From Caenimonas sp. SL110 (lineage in GTDB: Bacteria > Pseudomonadota > Gammaproteobacteria > Burkholderiales > Burkholderiaceae_C), in assembly GCF_001044395.1 (NCBI RefSeq), contig NZ_JANU01000013.1:365023-429022 (forward strand): 64,000 bases of DNA. The letters are read 5' to 3'. Positions 26,134-41,394 of this stretch are shown here, in pieces. Below the pieces are notes generated by a model. It was not told the DNA's origin, ran no database searches, and saw only the letters and a list, made by a program, of their open reading frames with translations. Position numbers and translations under genes: made by a program. How positions within the stretch are numbered: the stretch's first letter is position 1; each line of letters starts with the position of its first letter.

Positions 26134-28170
26134 ATGATTCAAATGTTGAAACTGCTGGTCGGGGTATTCATTGCCGCCGTCCTGGCTGCCTGCGGCGGCG
26201 GTGGTGGCTCCAGTGGCACGACCCCCGGTGGCGGAACCTCCGCACAACCGACGATCACGCTTGAACTGCAGACTGCAGCGGGCGCTTCGACCACAGTTGT
26301 CAACAACATCACCACCGTCTCGGCGCGCGCGACCGTCCGCAACTCGAGCGGCACCCCCATTGCCGGGCAGGTTGTGACATTCACGCAGGAAGGCGGCCTT
26401 GCACGTTTCGTCCCCGCGGGCGGCACGGCACTGACCGATGCCAACGGCGTTGCCACCGTGCAGATCCTGCCAGCGAGTTCCACCTCGGCGGGCGCAGGCA
26501 CTTTGAAGGCCGAAACCGTCGTCGGCACGGCGACGGTCAGCACCAGCCTCTCGTTCTCGGTACCGCTGGGTTCTTCGGACACGGCGACCAGCCGCGTGAC
26601 GAACTTTGCATTGCTGCTGGACAGGTCGACCTTGCCCAATTCGGGTGCATCGACGGTCAAGCTGACGGTGGTTGCGGTCGACGCCAACAACAACGTGGTG
26701 CCTGGTGCTACGGTTACTGTCGCGACTGATGCCAATACCGTCTATGTGCCGGGTGGCACCGTGACCAACGCGCAGGGGGAATTCACCGGCACGATCTCCA
26801 TCGGCTCCGACAAGAACGACCGCGCAGTGACTGTGACCGTCACCGTGAACGGAATCGTCAAGCAAACCAGCTTCCAGATCGTTGGATCGCAGCTCGAACT
26901 GACCATGAGCCCACCGGTTCTGGCGCAGGGAGCCGCATCGACGGTCACGGCGCGACTGACCGATTCGGCCGGATCGCCCATCACCGGTAAAACCGTCAGT
27001 TTCAGCGGCGATATCGCATCGATCAACGGGCGCAGCGGCAACACCGACGCTACCGGTACGGTCGTGCTGTCGTTCACCGCGCCTGCGGTCGCCGGAAGCT
27101 ACATCGTGCGCGCCGCTGCGAGCGGCATTACCAAGCAGACGTCCGCCCAGGTCGGCGCGAGCAACGTGATTCCCAACGCCGTGATTCCGTTCGGTGCGGT
27201 GCCTTCGCTGGCTGCATCTCCGAATGTCCTGGCGCCGAACACCTCCGGCAGTACGGCCAGCCAGAGTCAGCTGCGATTCCTGGCCCTCACCGCCGCGAAC
27301 GAGCCCATCCCCAACGTGCGTGTTCGATTCTTCATCACCAGCACCGGCCTGGGGTCAACTGACTCCACCATCAGCACGGGTACATCGACCGTCTACACCA
27401 ACGCATCCGGCGTGGCCACTGCCGCATTCATTCCCGGATCGACGGGCAGCCCTACCGACGGCATCACCATCACGGCGTGCTACGACGACAAGGACTTCGT
27501 CGCTCCTGGCTGCGGACCGAGGCCCCCGGTTACGGCAAGGCTGACGATCGCCGCACAGGCGCTGGCTGTCTCGATCGGCAACGACAACCTGTTGACCAAG
27601 GGTGACGGCACCTACATCAAGCAGTTCGTGGTGACGGTTGCCGACGCGGCGGGTCGCGCGGTCCCCAATGCGCTGGTCGATATCTCGCTGGATATCACCC
27701 ACTATGGAAAGGGCCTGTTCGCTCAGTCTCATAGCTTCCTGGAACCTACTCTCGATCCGGAAGGCTATGTTCCGAATAAGACGATAACGCCCGCCGACTA
27801 CGGCTCACGAGTCAGTTGCATCAACGAAGACCGCAACCGCAACGGCTTCGTCGATGCGGGCGACAACACCAATACCAGCAGAGACAGTTTTGGCCAGGAA
27901 ACGCTGGAGCCCCGTCGCTCGGACATCATCCTGTCCTATGTCGCAGGTAATACGACCAACGCCAGCGGCATCCTGCTGATCAAGGTCGAGTACTCGCAGC
28001 GCTACGCGACCTGGCTGCACTACCGCATCCGTGGAACGACCAACGTGGCGGGTTCGCAAGGCAGCGTGGAGCGCAGTTTCATCACCTCGTACGTCATTGG
28101 CGACGATGAAGCCGGAGGCTCGTTCCTTACCGCTCCGTACGGCGCGTCTTCCTGCAACAGCCCGAACTGA
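26134..28170 (+). CDS. Ig-like (Big_1/invasin-type) repeat lipoprotein
   Basis: Unnamed 678-residue lipoprotein with a lipobox VLAACGGGGG after a short signal peptide. Residues from about 35 form successive bacterial Ig-like domains. Each has the pattern 'strand - V.D..G.P..G..V.F - T...G.A...', for example RNSSGTPIAGQVVTFTQE, VDANNNVVPGATVTV and LTDSAGSPITGKTVSF. I count four to five such units, then a C-terminal region of its own that includes three or four Cys. Threonine, serine, valine and alanine dominate, as in surface-exposed proteins. GGAAG lies eight bases before the ATG. It sits 28 bases after pilQ, so it may be co-expressed with the pilus secretin. Function unknown. Confidence 0.8.
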   Translation: MIQMLKLLVGVFIAAVLAACGGGGGSSGTTPGGGTSAQPTITLELQTAAGASTTVVNNITTVSARATVRNSSGTPIAGQVVTFTQEGGLARFVPAGGTALTDANGVATVQILPASSTSAGAGTLKAETVVGTATVSTSLSFSVPLGSSDTATSRVTNFALLLDRSTLPNSGASTVKLTVVAVDANNNVVPGATVTVATDANTVYVPGGTVTNAQGEFTGTISIGSDKNDRAVTVTVTVNGIVKQTSFQIVGSQLELTMSPPVLAQGAASTVTARLTDSAGSPITGKTVSFSGDIASINGRSGNTDATGTVVLSFTAPAVAGSYIVRAAASGITKQTSAQVGASNVIPNAVIPFGAVPSLAASPNVLAPNTSGSTASQSQLRFLALTAANEPIPNVRVRFFITSTGLGSTDSTISTGTSTVYTNASGVATAAFIPGSTGSPTDGITITACYDDKDFVAPGCGPRPPVTARLTIAAQALAVSIGNDNLLTKGDGTYIKQFVVTVADAAGRAVPNALVDISLDITHYGKGLFAQSHSFLEPTLDPEGYVPNKTITPADYGSRVSCINEDRNRNGFVDAGDNTNTSRDSFGQETLEPRRSDIILSYVAGNTTNASGILLIKVEYSQRYATWLHYRIRGTTNVAGSQGSVERSFITSYVIGDDEAGGSFLTAPYGASSCNSPN

Positions 28171-28182
28171 CGAGCCTGACGG

Positions 28183-28710
28183 GTGCTCCTCACACTCGTC
28201 GGCCTGCCAGGGTCCGGTAAATCCACCGTCGGGCGGCAACTCGCCCGGCGGCTCGGAGTACCCTTCAACGACAGTGACCACGTGATCGAGCAGCTTCTGG
28301 GCTGCTCGATTCGCGAATACTTCGCCCGTGAGGGCGAAGCTGCGTTTCGGGATGTCGAAGAAAGCACGATCCGCGATCTGGCGACCAGGGGCAATTGCGT
28401 TCTCGCCACCGGTGGAGGCGCTGTCCTTCGAGCCGCCAATCGCAAGGTGCTGCGCGAATCCGGTCATGTGATCTACCTTCACTCCTCACCCGAGGAAATC
28501 TACAGGCGTGTGCGGCATGACAAGAATCGCCCGCTGCTGCAGGTGAGCGACCCGATGGTGAAGCTGCGCACCTTGCAGGCAGAGCGCGATCCGCTCTATC
28601 GCGAGACCGCGCACTTCGTGATCGAAACCGGACGCCCCTCGGTCGCTACGCTCGTCAATATGATCCTCATGCAACTCGAACTCGCAGGCGTGGTACCCGA
28701 CCACCCTTAA
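28183..28710 (+). CDS. aroK: shikimate kinase
   Basis: Phosphorylates shikimate in the chorismate pathway. The 175-residue P-loop kinase has Walker [10 protein letters not shown] at 7-15, the shikimate-binding DSDHVIEQ and FRDVEE, the Gly-rich [11 protein letters not shown] and the LID region [13 protein letters not shown]. Start is GTG at 28183. aroB follows by 9 bases, the usual aroKB pair. Confidence 0.95.
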   Translation: MLLTLVGLPGSGKSTVGRQLARRLGVPFNDSDHVIEQLLGCSIREYFAREGEAAFRDVEESTIRDLATRGNCVLATGGGAVLRAANRKVLRESGHVIYLHSSPEEIYRRVRHDKNRPLLQVSDPMVKLRTLQAERDPLYRETAHFVIETGRPSVATLVNMILMQLELAGVVPDHP

Positions 28711-28719
28711 ACTCGCCGG

Positions 28720-29826
28720 ATGACACCGGCCACGAGCAACGTTTTTCACGAAGTCCCCATCGATTTGGGCGACCGCAGTTACCCGATTCGCATCGGCACC
28801 GGCCTGATCGGCACGGCGTCCACCTGGGCTGGCGTGCCGTCTTCAGCCCACGCCCTCATCGTCACCAACACGACCGTCGCGCCGCTCTACGCGCAGGCGC
28901 TCAGTCGCGCGATTGCGGGCAAGCACCAGACCATTGATGTCCTGCAACTTCCAGACGGCGAAGCGCACAAGAACTGGCAGACCCTCAACCTGATCTTCGA
29001 CGAACTGCTGCAAACAGCATCCGATCGCAAGACGGTGCTCTACGCACTCGGCGGCGGCGTGGTCGGAGACATGACCGGATTTGCAGCGGCCTGCTACATG
29101 CGCGGCGTTCCCTTCGTGCAAGTTGCGACCACGTTGCTCGCGCAGGTCGATTCGTCAGTCGGTGGCAAGACGGCGATCAACCACACGCTGGGAAAGAACA
29201 TGATCGGTGCGTTCTACCAGCCGCGCCTGGTGGTGTGCGACCTCGATACGCTGGCCACCTTGCCTGCCCGCGAGTTCAGTGCGGGGCTGGCTGAAATCAT
29301 CAAGTACGGTCCCATCGCCGACATGGCGTTCCTCGACTGGATCGAAGCCAACATGCAAGGCCTGATGAGTCGCGATCCAGCACTGCTGGCTCATGCGGTG
29401 CGCCGCAGCTGCGAGATCAAGGCCTGGGTCGTGGGCCAGGACGAACGCGAGGCGGGCCTGCGCGCCATCCTCAATTTTGGTCACACCTTCGGGCACGCCA
29501 TCGAGGCGGGCATGGGCTACGGCCAATGGCTGCACGGTGAAGCCGTGGGTTGCGGCATGGTGATGGCGTCGCATCTGTCGCAGCAGCTGGGCCTGATCGA
29601 CTCCGCGCTGGTGGATCGCATCACGCGCATCGTCCAGGCGGCCGGCCTGCCCATCACCGGCCCCGCGCTTGGCGCCGACCGTTACCTGGAGCTGATGCAG
29701 GTGGACAAGAAGACCGAAGCGGGCGAGATCCGTTTCGTCGTGATCGACAAGCCGGGCAGCGCGGTGATGCGCCCGGCACCTGACGCCATGGTGCGCCAGG
29801 TGATCGAGCAGTGCTGCGTTGCCTGA
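28720..29826 (+). CDS. aroB: 3-dehydroquinate synthase
   Basis: Second step of the shikimate pathway, an NAD- and metal-dependent cyclase of 368 residues. Seen motifs: the NAD-binding [13 protein letters not shown] and [16 protein letters not shown], the catalytic [19 protein letters not shown], the metal ligands in [10 protein letters not shown]...[28 protein letters not shown] and [12 protein letters not shown]. Adjacent to aroK and to dgt (12 bases), which suggests one transcript. Confidence 0.96.
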   Translation: MTPATSNVFHEVPIDLGDRSYPIRIGTGLIGTASTWAGVPSSAHALIVTNTTVAPLYAQALSRAIAGKHQTIDVLQLPDGEAHKNWQTLNLIFDELLQTASDRKTVLYALGGGVVGDMTGFAAACYMRGVPFVQVATTLLAQVDSSVGGKTAINHTLGKNMIGAFYQPRLVVCDLDTLATLPAREFSAGLAEIIKYGPIADMAFLDWIEANMQGLMSRDPALLAHAVRRSCEIKAWVVGQDEREAGLRAILNFGHTFGHAIEAGMGYGQWLHGEAVGCGMVMASHLSQQLGLIDSALVDRITRIVQAAGLPITGPALGADRYLELMQVDKKTEAGEIRFVVIDKPGSAVMRPAPDAMVRQVIEQCCVA

Positions 29827-29838
29827 TCGGGCAAGGCG

Positions 29839-30969
29839 ATGACACTGGCCCGCTACGCATGTGACCCCGCGCAGTCGCGCGGGCGTCGTTACCCCGAGAG
29901 CGCGGCGCCCACCCGCACCGAATTCCAGCGCGACCGCGACCGCATCGTGCACTCGACCGCGTTCCGGCGGCTCGTCTACAAAACGCAGGTGTTCCTCAAC
30001 CACGAGGGCGACCTGTTTCGCACGCGCCTCACCCATTCGCTCGAAGTGGCGCAGCTGGCTCGCTCGATCGCACGCGCCTTGCACTTGAATGAAGACCTGG
30101 TGGAGGCGATTGCGCTGGCGCACGACCTGGGGCACACGCCTTTCGGCCATGCGGGCCAGGACGCGCTGGACGATTGCATGGCCGGGAAGGGCGGCTTCGA
30201 GCACAACCTGCAGAGCCTGCGTGTGGTCGATGAACTGGAAGAGCGCTATCCGTCGTTCAACGGACTGAACCTCACGTTCGAAACGCGCGAGGGCATCCTC
30301 AAGCACTGCTCGCGCGTCAATGCGCAGCAGCTTGAAGCCGCAGAGCCGAACGGCGTGGGTCGGCGCTTTCTCGATCGCAGCCAGCCCAGCCTGGAGGCGC
30401 AGCTGTGCAACCTGGCCGACGAGATCGCCTACAACGCCCATGACATCGACGATGGCGTGCGCTCGGGGCTCATCACCATCGAGCAACTCGGCGAAGTGCC
30501 GCTGTTCGAGCAATATCGCTGGGCCACGGCCAGGGAGTTTCCCGATCTGCAGGGCCGTCGCCTGCTTTATGAATCGATCCGTCGCATGTTGAGTGCGCAG
30601 GTTTATGACGTGATCGACTGCACGCGGGCGGCTATCGACACGCAGGCGCCTGGAACGGCGGACCAGGCGCGCGCGAGCAAGGCACTGGTCAACTTCAGCG
30701 CAGCCATGCGCGAGCAGTCTGCCGCGCTCAAGCGATTCCTGCTGCACAACCTGTATCGGCATCCGCAGGTGATGACGACCACAGGGCAGGCCAAGCAGGT
30801 CGTGCGCGAACTCTTTTCCGCCTACCTCGAAGACCCCAGCCGCATGCCCGCCGACTTCACTTCGCGAGCCGATCTTCCGCGCGCGGTCGCTGACTACATC
30901 GCAGGCATGACCGACCGGTTTGCCGCCCGCGAACACGAGCGGGTGACCGGCCGCAAGTTGATCGCATGA
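29839..30969 (+). CDS. dgt: deoxyguanosinetriphosphate triphosphohydrolase-like protein
   Basis: HD-domain dNTP triphosphohydrolase, 376 residues. The metal site appears as RLTHSLEVAQLARSIA and AHDLGHTPFGHAGQDAL (the HD pair), with a third ligand in NLADEIAYNAHDIDDGV. The N-terminal RTEFQRDRDRIVHSTAFRRLVYKTQVF is the family block of the shorter, non-E. coli-type members. Follows aroB closely. Confidence 0.9.
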   Translation: MTLARYACDPAQSRGRRYPESAAPTRTEFQRDRDRIVHSTAFRRLVYKTQVFLNHEGDLFRTRLTHSLEVAQLARSIARALHLNEDLVEAIALAHDLGHTPFGHAGQDALDDCMAGKGGFEHNLQSLRVVDELEERYPSFNGLNLTFETREGILKHCSRVNAQQLEAAEPNGVGRRFLDRSQPSLEAQLCNLADEIAYNAHDIDDGVRSGLITIEQLGEVPLFEQYRWATAREFPDLQGRRLLYESIRRMLSAQVYDVIDCTRAAIDTQAPGTADQARASKALVNFSAAMREQSAALKRFLLHNLYRHPQVMTTTGQAKQVVRELFSAYLEDPSRMPADFTSRADLPRAVADYIAGMTDRFAAREHERVTGRKLIA

Positions 30970-30984
30970 CAGTTTGAACGCCGG

Positions 30985-32193
30985 ATGCGAAAGATAGATC
31001 CCGCGATCCTCGTGGTGCTCGGCGGGGTGAGCGCGGCGCTTCACGTGGGCAAGTTGCCCACGGCGTTGCCTGTGCTGCAGGAGACGCTGGGCGTGACGCT
31101 GGTCGAAGCGGGCTTCCTGCTGTCGCTGGTGCAACTGGCCGGAATGACGCTCGGATTGCTGGTGGGCCTCGCAGCCGATCAGCTGGGCACGAAGCGCACG
31201 ATGGTGTGGGGGCTGGCTATCGTTTCGGTCGCCAGTCTCCTGGGTGCCGGTGCGACCGACACCGCAACGCTCATGGTGTTGCGTGCCGCAGAAGGCTTTG
31301 GATTCTTGCTGGCGTCGATGCCCGCGCCGGGGCTCATCCGCCGCCTGGTGGATCCGTCGCGCATCACGCTTTCACTCGGCCTTTGGGGTGCTTACATGCC
31401 GATCGGCACGGCGATGGCGCTCCTGTTCGGGCCGCTGGCGATAGCGTGGATCGGCTGGCACGCGTGGTGGGTCTTGCTGGGGGCGATCTCTGCGGCCATG
31501 TGCGCCTGGCTCTGGCTGGTGATCCCCGCAGATGACATCGCGGACAGGCCCGATGAATCGCCAGGCAGGAACGGGTGGCCGCAGCGCCTGCGAATCACGC
31601 TGTCGGCGCAAGGCCCGTGGCTCATGGCCCTGAGCTTTGCGTTCTATTCCAGCCAGTGGCTGGCGGTGATCGGATTCCTGCCGTCGGTCTACACGCAGGG
31701 CGGACTCGCACCAGCGCTCGCAGGTGCGGCCACGGCGTTTGCGGCGGCGGTCAATATCGTTGGCAATGTTGCTGCCGGGCGCCTTTTGCATCGGGGTATC
31801 AAGCCCCAGCGTTTGCTGTATGCCGGCTTTCTGGCCATGGCCGCAGGCGGCTTCCTGACGTTTGCCGCACTGCCTGGCGACCCGGCAGTGGTGGCGCTGA
31901 TCCGCTTTGCCGGGGTGCTGCTGTTTTCAATGATCGGCGGCTTGATCCCCGGCACGCTGTTCTCGCTGGCCGTTCGGGTGTCGCCGGGCGAGCGCACCAT
32001 CTCCACGACGATGGGCTGGATGCAGCAGTGGTCGGCGTTCGGGCAGTTCCTGGGGCCGCCGGCAGTGGCGTGGGTCGCGATGCGGGTGGGTGGCTGGACC
32101 TGGAGCTGGCTGGTTACGGCTGGATGTGCATTTGCGGGCATCGCCACGGCATTCATGGTCGGACGGCTTTTGCAAAAACATCACACCGAATGA
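30985..32193 (+). CDS. MFS transporter, CynX/NimT-like
   Basis: Inner-membrane major facilitator of 402 residues with about twelve hydrophobic segments in two halves. The cytoplasmic loop after helix 2 reads GLAADQLGTKRTM, the usual MFS loop 2-3 motif. The sequence LHVGKLPTALPVLQ and later WMQQWSAFGQFLGPPAVAWVA resembles the cyanate/nitroimidazole-type exporters. Substrate cannot be inferred. Starts 15 bases after dgt. Confidence 0.8.
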   Translation: MRKIDPAILVVLGGVSAALHVGKLPTALPVLQETLGVTLVEAGFLLSLVQLAGMTLGLLVGLAADQLGTKRTMVWGLAIVSVASLLGAGATDTATLMVLRAAEGFGFLLASMPAPGLIRRLVDPSRITLSLGLWGAYMPIGTAMALLFGPLAIAWIGWHAWWVLLGAISAAMCAWLWLVIPADDIADRPDESPGRNGWPQRLRITLSAQGPWLMALSFAFYSSQWLAVIGFLPSVYTQGGLAPALAGAATAFAAAVNIVGNVAAGRLLHRGIKPQRLLYAGFLAMAAGGFLTFAALPGDPAVVALIRFAGVLLFSMIGGLIPGTLFSLAVRVSPGERTISTTMGWMQQWSAFGQFLGPPAVAWVAMRVGGWTWSWLVTAGCAFAGIATAFMVGRLLQKHHTE

Positions 32194-32217
32194 ATCGGTG
32201 TCGGTGCGCTCGCCACG

Positions 32218-32223
32218 TAAAAT
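32218..32223 (+). promoter_or_regulatory. possible -10 box before the 32252 gene
   Basis: TAAAAT placed 28 bases before the GTG start, in the 58-base gap after the MFS gene. No good -35 hexamer at the right distance. Confidence 0.25.
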
Positions 32224-32251
32224 TGCGGCCACTCCCAGTCCCCAGAACGCC

Positions 32252-32899
32252 GTGACCTTCCTCAACCAGCTCAAGACACAAGCCAAGGCGCTGCAGACCC
32301 AGCAGACGCAGGTACAGACCGGCCTTGAGGAAAACACGAATCTGGCGGAGCAGGCCTGCCGGTTCACGCTTCAGTACGTGCAAGACCTGGCCCGCCAGCT
32401 CAATGTCATAGAGCCCAATGCACCGCGCTTCACGCTCGACGGCAAGACGCCGTGGCCCGCGATGAAGTTCGTCGATTTCCGGGTCGATTCGCGCAAGAAG
32501 ATGCTGCGCGACCGTGAGGTCTGCAGCTACATCGCGATGGGTTGGCGTGTGGTGCCGCAGGTCGGCAAACCGGTGGGCGGGCAGGTGATGGTCAATTTCC
32601 CGCCCGACCTTCAACGAGTGGAATCCCGCCTCGCCTCGGGCATGGTGGAGCATGAGCGCAAGGAAGTGCGGCACCCCGAGAAGAACACCTTGCAGGCGAT
32701 TCGTTTCAACTACATCACCGAAACGCGTGGCAACGTCACCGTGACACCCGATCACGACAAGGGCCAGCTTGCGTTCCGGGTGCTCAATGCCAACGGCTTC
32801 GACATCATCAACACCACCTGGCCGGCCGACAAGATCAAGGTCGATGTGCTGGACGAACTGGCAAAGCTGATCGTCGGCGAGGCGAGCCGTTTTGCATGA
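32252..32899 (+). CDS. conserved hypothetical protein
   Basis: Function not recognised. Cytoplasmic protein of 215 residues from the GTG at 32252 (MTFLNQLKTQAKALQTQQTQ), the first plausible start beyond the MFS stop; no clear SD is seen. An N-terminal Gln-rich helical segment is followed by a mixed alpha/beta part with DFRVDSRKKMLRDREVCSYIAMGWRVVPQVGKPVGGQVMVNFPPD. No signal peptide, no membrane segment, no catalytic signature. Its stop overlaps the next gene's start region, so it likely shares its transcript. Confidence 0.7.
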   Translation: MTFLNQLKTQAKALQTQQTQVQTGLEENTNLAEQACRFTLQYVQDLARQLNVIEPNAPRFTLDGKTPWPAMKFVDFRVDSRKKMLRDREVCSYIAMGWRVVPQVGKPVGGQVMVNFPPDLQRVESRLASGMVEHERKEVRHPEKNTLQAIRFNYITETRGNVTVTPDHDKGQLAFRVLNANGFDIINTTWPADKIKVDVLDELAKLIVGEASRFA

Positions 32900-33449
32900 A
32901 CCTGCTGCCGGGTCGGTGGTGCGCGACACGCGCAACTGGCTGGAGCGTGCAGTCATCGGGCTGAACCTGTGCCCCTTCGCCAAGGCAGTGCATGTGAAGG
33001 AGCAGGTTCACTATGCGGTGAGCACTGCGCGCGATACGGGCGAGCTGCTTGGTGACCTCGGTGCAGAGCTTGACGCGCTACTAGCGACCGATCCGTCGGT
33101 GCGCGAAACCACACTGCTTATCGCGCCGTACATGCTGCATGACTTTCTGGACTTCAACGACTTTGTCGGCTCCGCCGAACGGCTGCTGCGAAAGCGCAGG
33201 CTGGATGGCGAGATCCAGCTGGCGAGCTTCCATCCGCACTACCAGTTCGCCGGCACGCAGGCAGATGACGTGACCAACTTCACCAATCGCTCGCCTTACC
33301 CCGTGCTGCACTTGCTGCGTGAGACCAGCATCGATCGCGCGGTGGAGGCATTCCCGGATGCAGCCTCCATCTACGACACCAACATGCAAACGATGAAAAA
33401 GCTTGGTGCCGATGGTTGGGCGGCACTGGACGTAGGACCGCACGAATGA
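32892..33449 (+). CDS. DUF1415 family protein
   Basis: Conserved proteobacterial protein of unknown function, 185 residues. The family signature LNLCPFAKAVHVKEQVHYAVS is at about 24-45, and LASFHPHYQFAGTQADDVTNFTNRSPYPVLHLLRE follows later. The conserved Cys in CPFAK and paired His suggest a redox or metal role, but this is inference. Start TTG at 32892, overlapping the previous gene by 8 bases; the methyltransferase start overlaps its stop (ATGA). Confidence 0.85.
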   Translation: MHEPAAGSVVRDTRNWLERAVIGLNLCPFAKAVHVKEQVHYAVSTARDTGELLGDLGAELDALLATDPSVRETTLLIAPYMLHDFLDFNDFVGSAERLLRKRRLDGEIQLASFHPHYQFAGTQADDVTNFTNRSPYPVLHLLRETSIDRAVEAFPDAASIYDTNMQTMKKLGADGWAALDVGPHE

Positions 33450-34282
33450 AACCAGAAGCCCAACTCGAGCTTCGGCCGGGTCAATCGGTGGAGCTGCTCA
33501 AGGAGCTGCACATCCTCACGCGTGAAGGAAAGATCAACCAGGACTCGCGCCGCAAGCTCAAGCAGGTTTATCACCTCTACCAGTTCATCGAGAAGCTGCT
33601 GGTTGAAGCGGCAGAAAGTGGTTCGGCCCCGACGCTGGCAGACCATGGCGCTGGCAAGTCGTACCTGGGCTTCATCCTGTACGACCTGTTTTTCAAGCAG
33701 CGCACGGATGGGTTCATCTACGGCATCGAAACGCGACCCGACCTGGTTCAGAAGTCGCAGGCGCTGGCCGAGAAGCTGGGGTTCGATCGCATGGCGTTCC
33801 TCAACATCAGTGCTGCTGATGCGGCCGATGCCGCTGCGCTACCCGACTCGATCGATGTCGTCACGGCACTGCACGCATGCGACACGGCCACCGATGACGC
33901 GATTGCTTTCGGCCTGCGAAAGCACGCGCGGTTCATGGTGCTGGTGCCGTGTTGCCAGGCCGAGATCGCGGGCGTGCTGCGGCAGGACAAGGCGTCGGCG
34001 CTCTCACGCACCCCTCTCGCGGAGCTATGGCGCCATCCACTGCACACCCGAGAACTCGGAAGCCAGCTGACCAACGTCCTGCGCTGCCTGTACCTTGAAG
34101 CATCCGGCTACCAGGTCACCGTGACCGAGCTGGTCGGTTGGGAACACAGCATGAAGAACGAGCTGATCCTCGCGCGCCGCACCGGCCAGAAAAAGCGCAG
34201 CGCCGCCGAACGCCTGCGAGCAGTGCTGGCCGAATTCGGCCTGCAAGGCCTGGAGCCCCTGCGCTACCCCGGACTCCCATAA
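33446..34282 (+). CDS. SAM-dependent methyltransferase (Methyltransf_32-like)
   Basis: Rossmann-fold methyltransferase of 278 residues from the ATG at 33446. SAM-binding motif I is DHGAGKSYLGFILYDL; VVTALHACDTATDDAI and LVPCCQAEI are the motif IV and the CC block typical of this family. Target unknown, perhaps RNA. The stop TAA (34280-34282) is formed partly by the first two bases of the left inverted repeat of the RAYT element. So the present C-terminus (...RYPGLP) ends exactly at the insertion point, and the ancestral protein may have been longer. Translationally coupled to the DUF1415 gene. Confidence 0.8.
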   Translation: MKPEAQLELRPGQSVELLKELHILTREGKINQDSRRKLKQVYHLYQFIEKLLVEAAESGSAPTLADHGAGKSYLGFILYDLFFKQRTDGFIYGIETRPDLVQKSQALAEKLGFDRMAFLNISAADAADAAALPDSIDVVTALHACDTATDDAIAFGLRKHARFMVLVPCCQAEIAGVLRQDKASALSRTPLAELWRHPLHTRELGSQLTNVLRCLYLEASGYQVTVTELVGWEHSMKNELILARRTGQKKRSAAERLRAVLAEFGLQGLEPLRYPGLP

Positions 34283-34306
34283 TTGGGGTCAGATTCCAAT
34301 TAATTT
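34281..34306 (+). repeat. left inverted repeat of the RAYT element
   Basis: AATTGGGGTCAGATTCCAAT plus six more bases. Exact reverse complement of 35048-35073. It supplies the stop codon of the upstream methyltransferase gene and lies 6 bases before the transposase start. Confidence 0.85.
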
Positions 34307-34312
34307 GATTCG

Positions 34313-35005
34313 ATGGCCCGCCTTCCCCGATTGACCGTCCCCGGCTATCCGCACCACATCATCCAGCGGGGCAACAATCGCCAGGCGATATTTGCTGCGA
34401 CGGCGGATTACGAGACGCTGCTGGCGATGCTCGATGAACATGCTCGCAAACTGGACGTGGCGATCCACTCGTACGTGTTGATGAGCAATCACTTCCACTT
34501 GCTGGCAACCCCGGAAACCACCGAAGGCATCCCGCAGATGATGCAGGCGGTCGGGCGGCGATATGTGCGCTACTTCAACCAGCGTCAGGCGCGCACCGGG
34601 ACATTGTGGGAAGGGCGGTATCGCTCGACCCTCATACAGGCCGAGCGCTACCTGCTGGCATGCATGGTCTATATCGACCTGAATCCGGTCAGGGCCGGGA
34701 TGGAGATTTCGCCGGCGGCGTATCCGTGGTCCAGCCACGCGCACTATGTCGGCTTGCGCAGCGACAAGCTCATCACACCTCACCCGCTCTACTGGGAGTT
34801 GGGAAACACGCCTTTTTCGCGAGAGGCAGCTTACGGTCAACTCGTCGCATCAGGAATCAGCAACCAACAGCAGTCTGCACTCACTGACTCGGCGCTGCGA
34901 GGCTGGGCATTGGGCGAGGCCGACTACGTGGCCGATCTTCAACGCCGGACCGAGCGACGAGTCAGCCGCGGACAGGCGGGCAGGCCTACGCTCAAACGGC
35001 AGTAG
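34313..35005 (+). CDS. REP-associated tyrosine transposase (RAYT, Y1_Tnp family)
   Basis: Single-strand DNA transposase of the IS200/IS605-like superfamily that acts on REP sequences. The 230-residue protein begins MARLPRLTVPGYPHHIIQRGNNRQ, the typical RAYT N-terminus. The HUH metal site is in SYVLMSNHFHLLATP. GTLWEGRYRSTLIQ and YLLACMVYIDLNPVRAGM are conserved, the latter probably with the nucleophilic Tyr nearby, and YPWSSHAHYVG follows. The C-terminus is basic (RRTERRVSRGQAGRPTLKRQ). No TnpB partner. The only other repeat in the window that looks RAYT-derived is at 18037-18122, but its sequence differs from these ends. Confidence 0.9.
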   Translation: MARLPRLTVPGYPHHIIQRGNNRQAIFAATADYETLLAMLDEHARKLDVAIHSYVLMSNHFHLLATPETTEGIPQMMQAVGRRYVRYFNQRQARTGTLWEGRYRSTLIQAERYLLACMVYIDLNPVRAGMEISPAAYPWSSHAHYVGLRSDKLITPHPLYWELGNTPFSREAAYGQLVASGISNQQQSALTDSALRGWALGEADYVADLQRRTERRVSRGQAGRPTLKRQ

Positions 35006-35047
35006 GCATCAATCTGTCCCCGATTAAATTCATCGACCTGTGCAACC

Positions 35048-35073
35048 AAATTAATTGGAATCTGACCCCAATT
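35048..35073 (-). repeat. right inverted repeat of the RAYT element
   Basis: Exact reverse complement of the left repeat. It lies 71 bases before the gltB start, so it forms part of the gltB upstream region. Confidence 0.85.
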
Positions 35074-35143
35074 AATTTGTTTGGCGATCATGCTGCGGTG
35101 CGGTATTCTCGAAAACCCTAGAGAACCCGAGCAGGAGTGCGCC

Positions 35144-39874
<4,731 letters not shown>

Positions 39875-39884
39875 GGAAAAAATC

Positions 39885-41351
<1,467 letters not shown>

Positions 41352-41356
41352 TCGCT

Positions 41357-41382
41357 AAGGCAGGGCTAATCGCCCAAGCCTT
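41357..41382 (+). terminator. hairpin after gltD
   Basis: AAGGC(41357-41361)/GCCTT(41378-41382) with an inner GGGC(41363-41366)/GCCC(41372-41375) stem and a 5-base loop. It begins 5 bases after the gltD stop. No following T-tract, so only a weak or regulated terminator is supported. Confidence 0.4.
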
Positions 41383-41394
41383 ATCATCGCGCCG

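Larger units (their letters stand above)
34281..35073. mobile_element. RAYT element with 26-bp terminal inverted repeats
   Basis: A single-gene element inserted between the methyltransferase gene and gltB. Its ends are a perfect 26-bp inverted repeat (34281-34306 and 35048-35073) containing GGGGTCAGATTCCAATTAAT. The only gene inside is the REP-associated tyrosine transposase. I see no target-site duplication that I can defend. Confidence 0.75.

Noticed and set aside
34313..35005. Classic IS200/IS605 insertion sequence
   Set aside because: No tnpB, and protein length, N-terminus and basic tail fit a RAYT; long perfect inverted ends are not typical of IS200.
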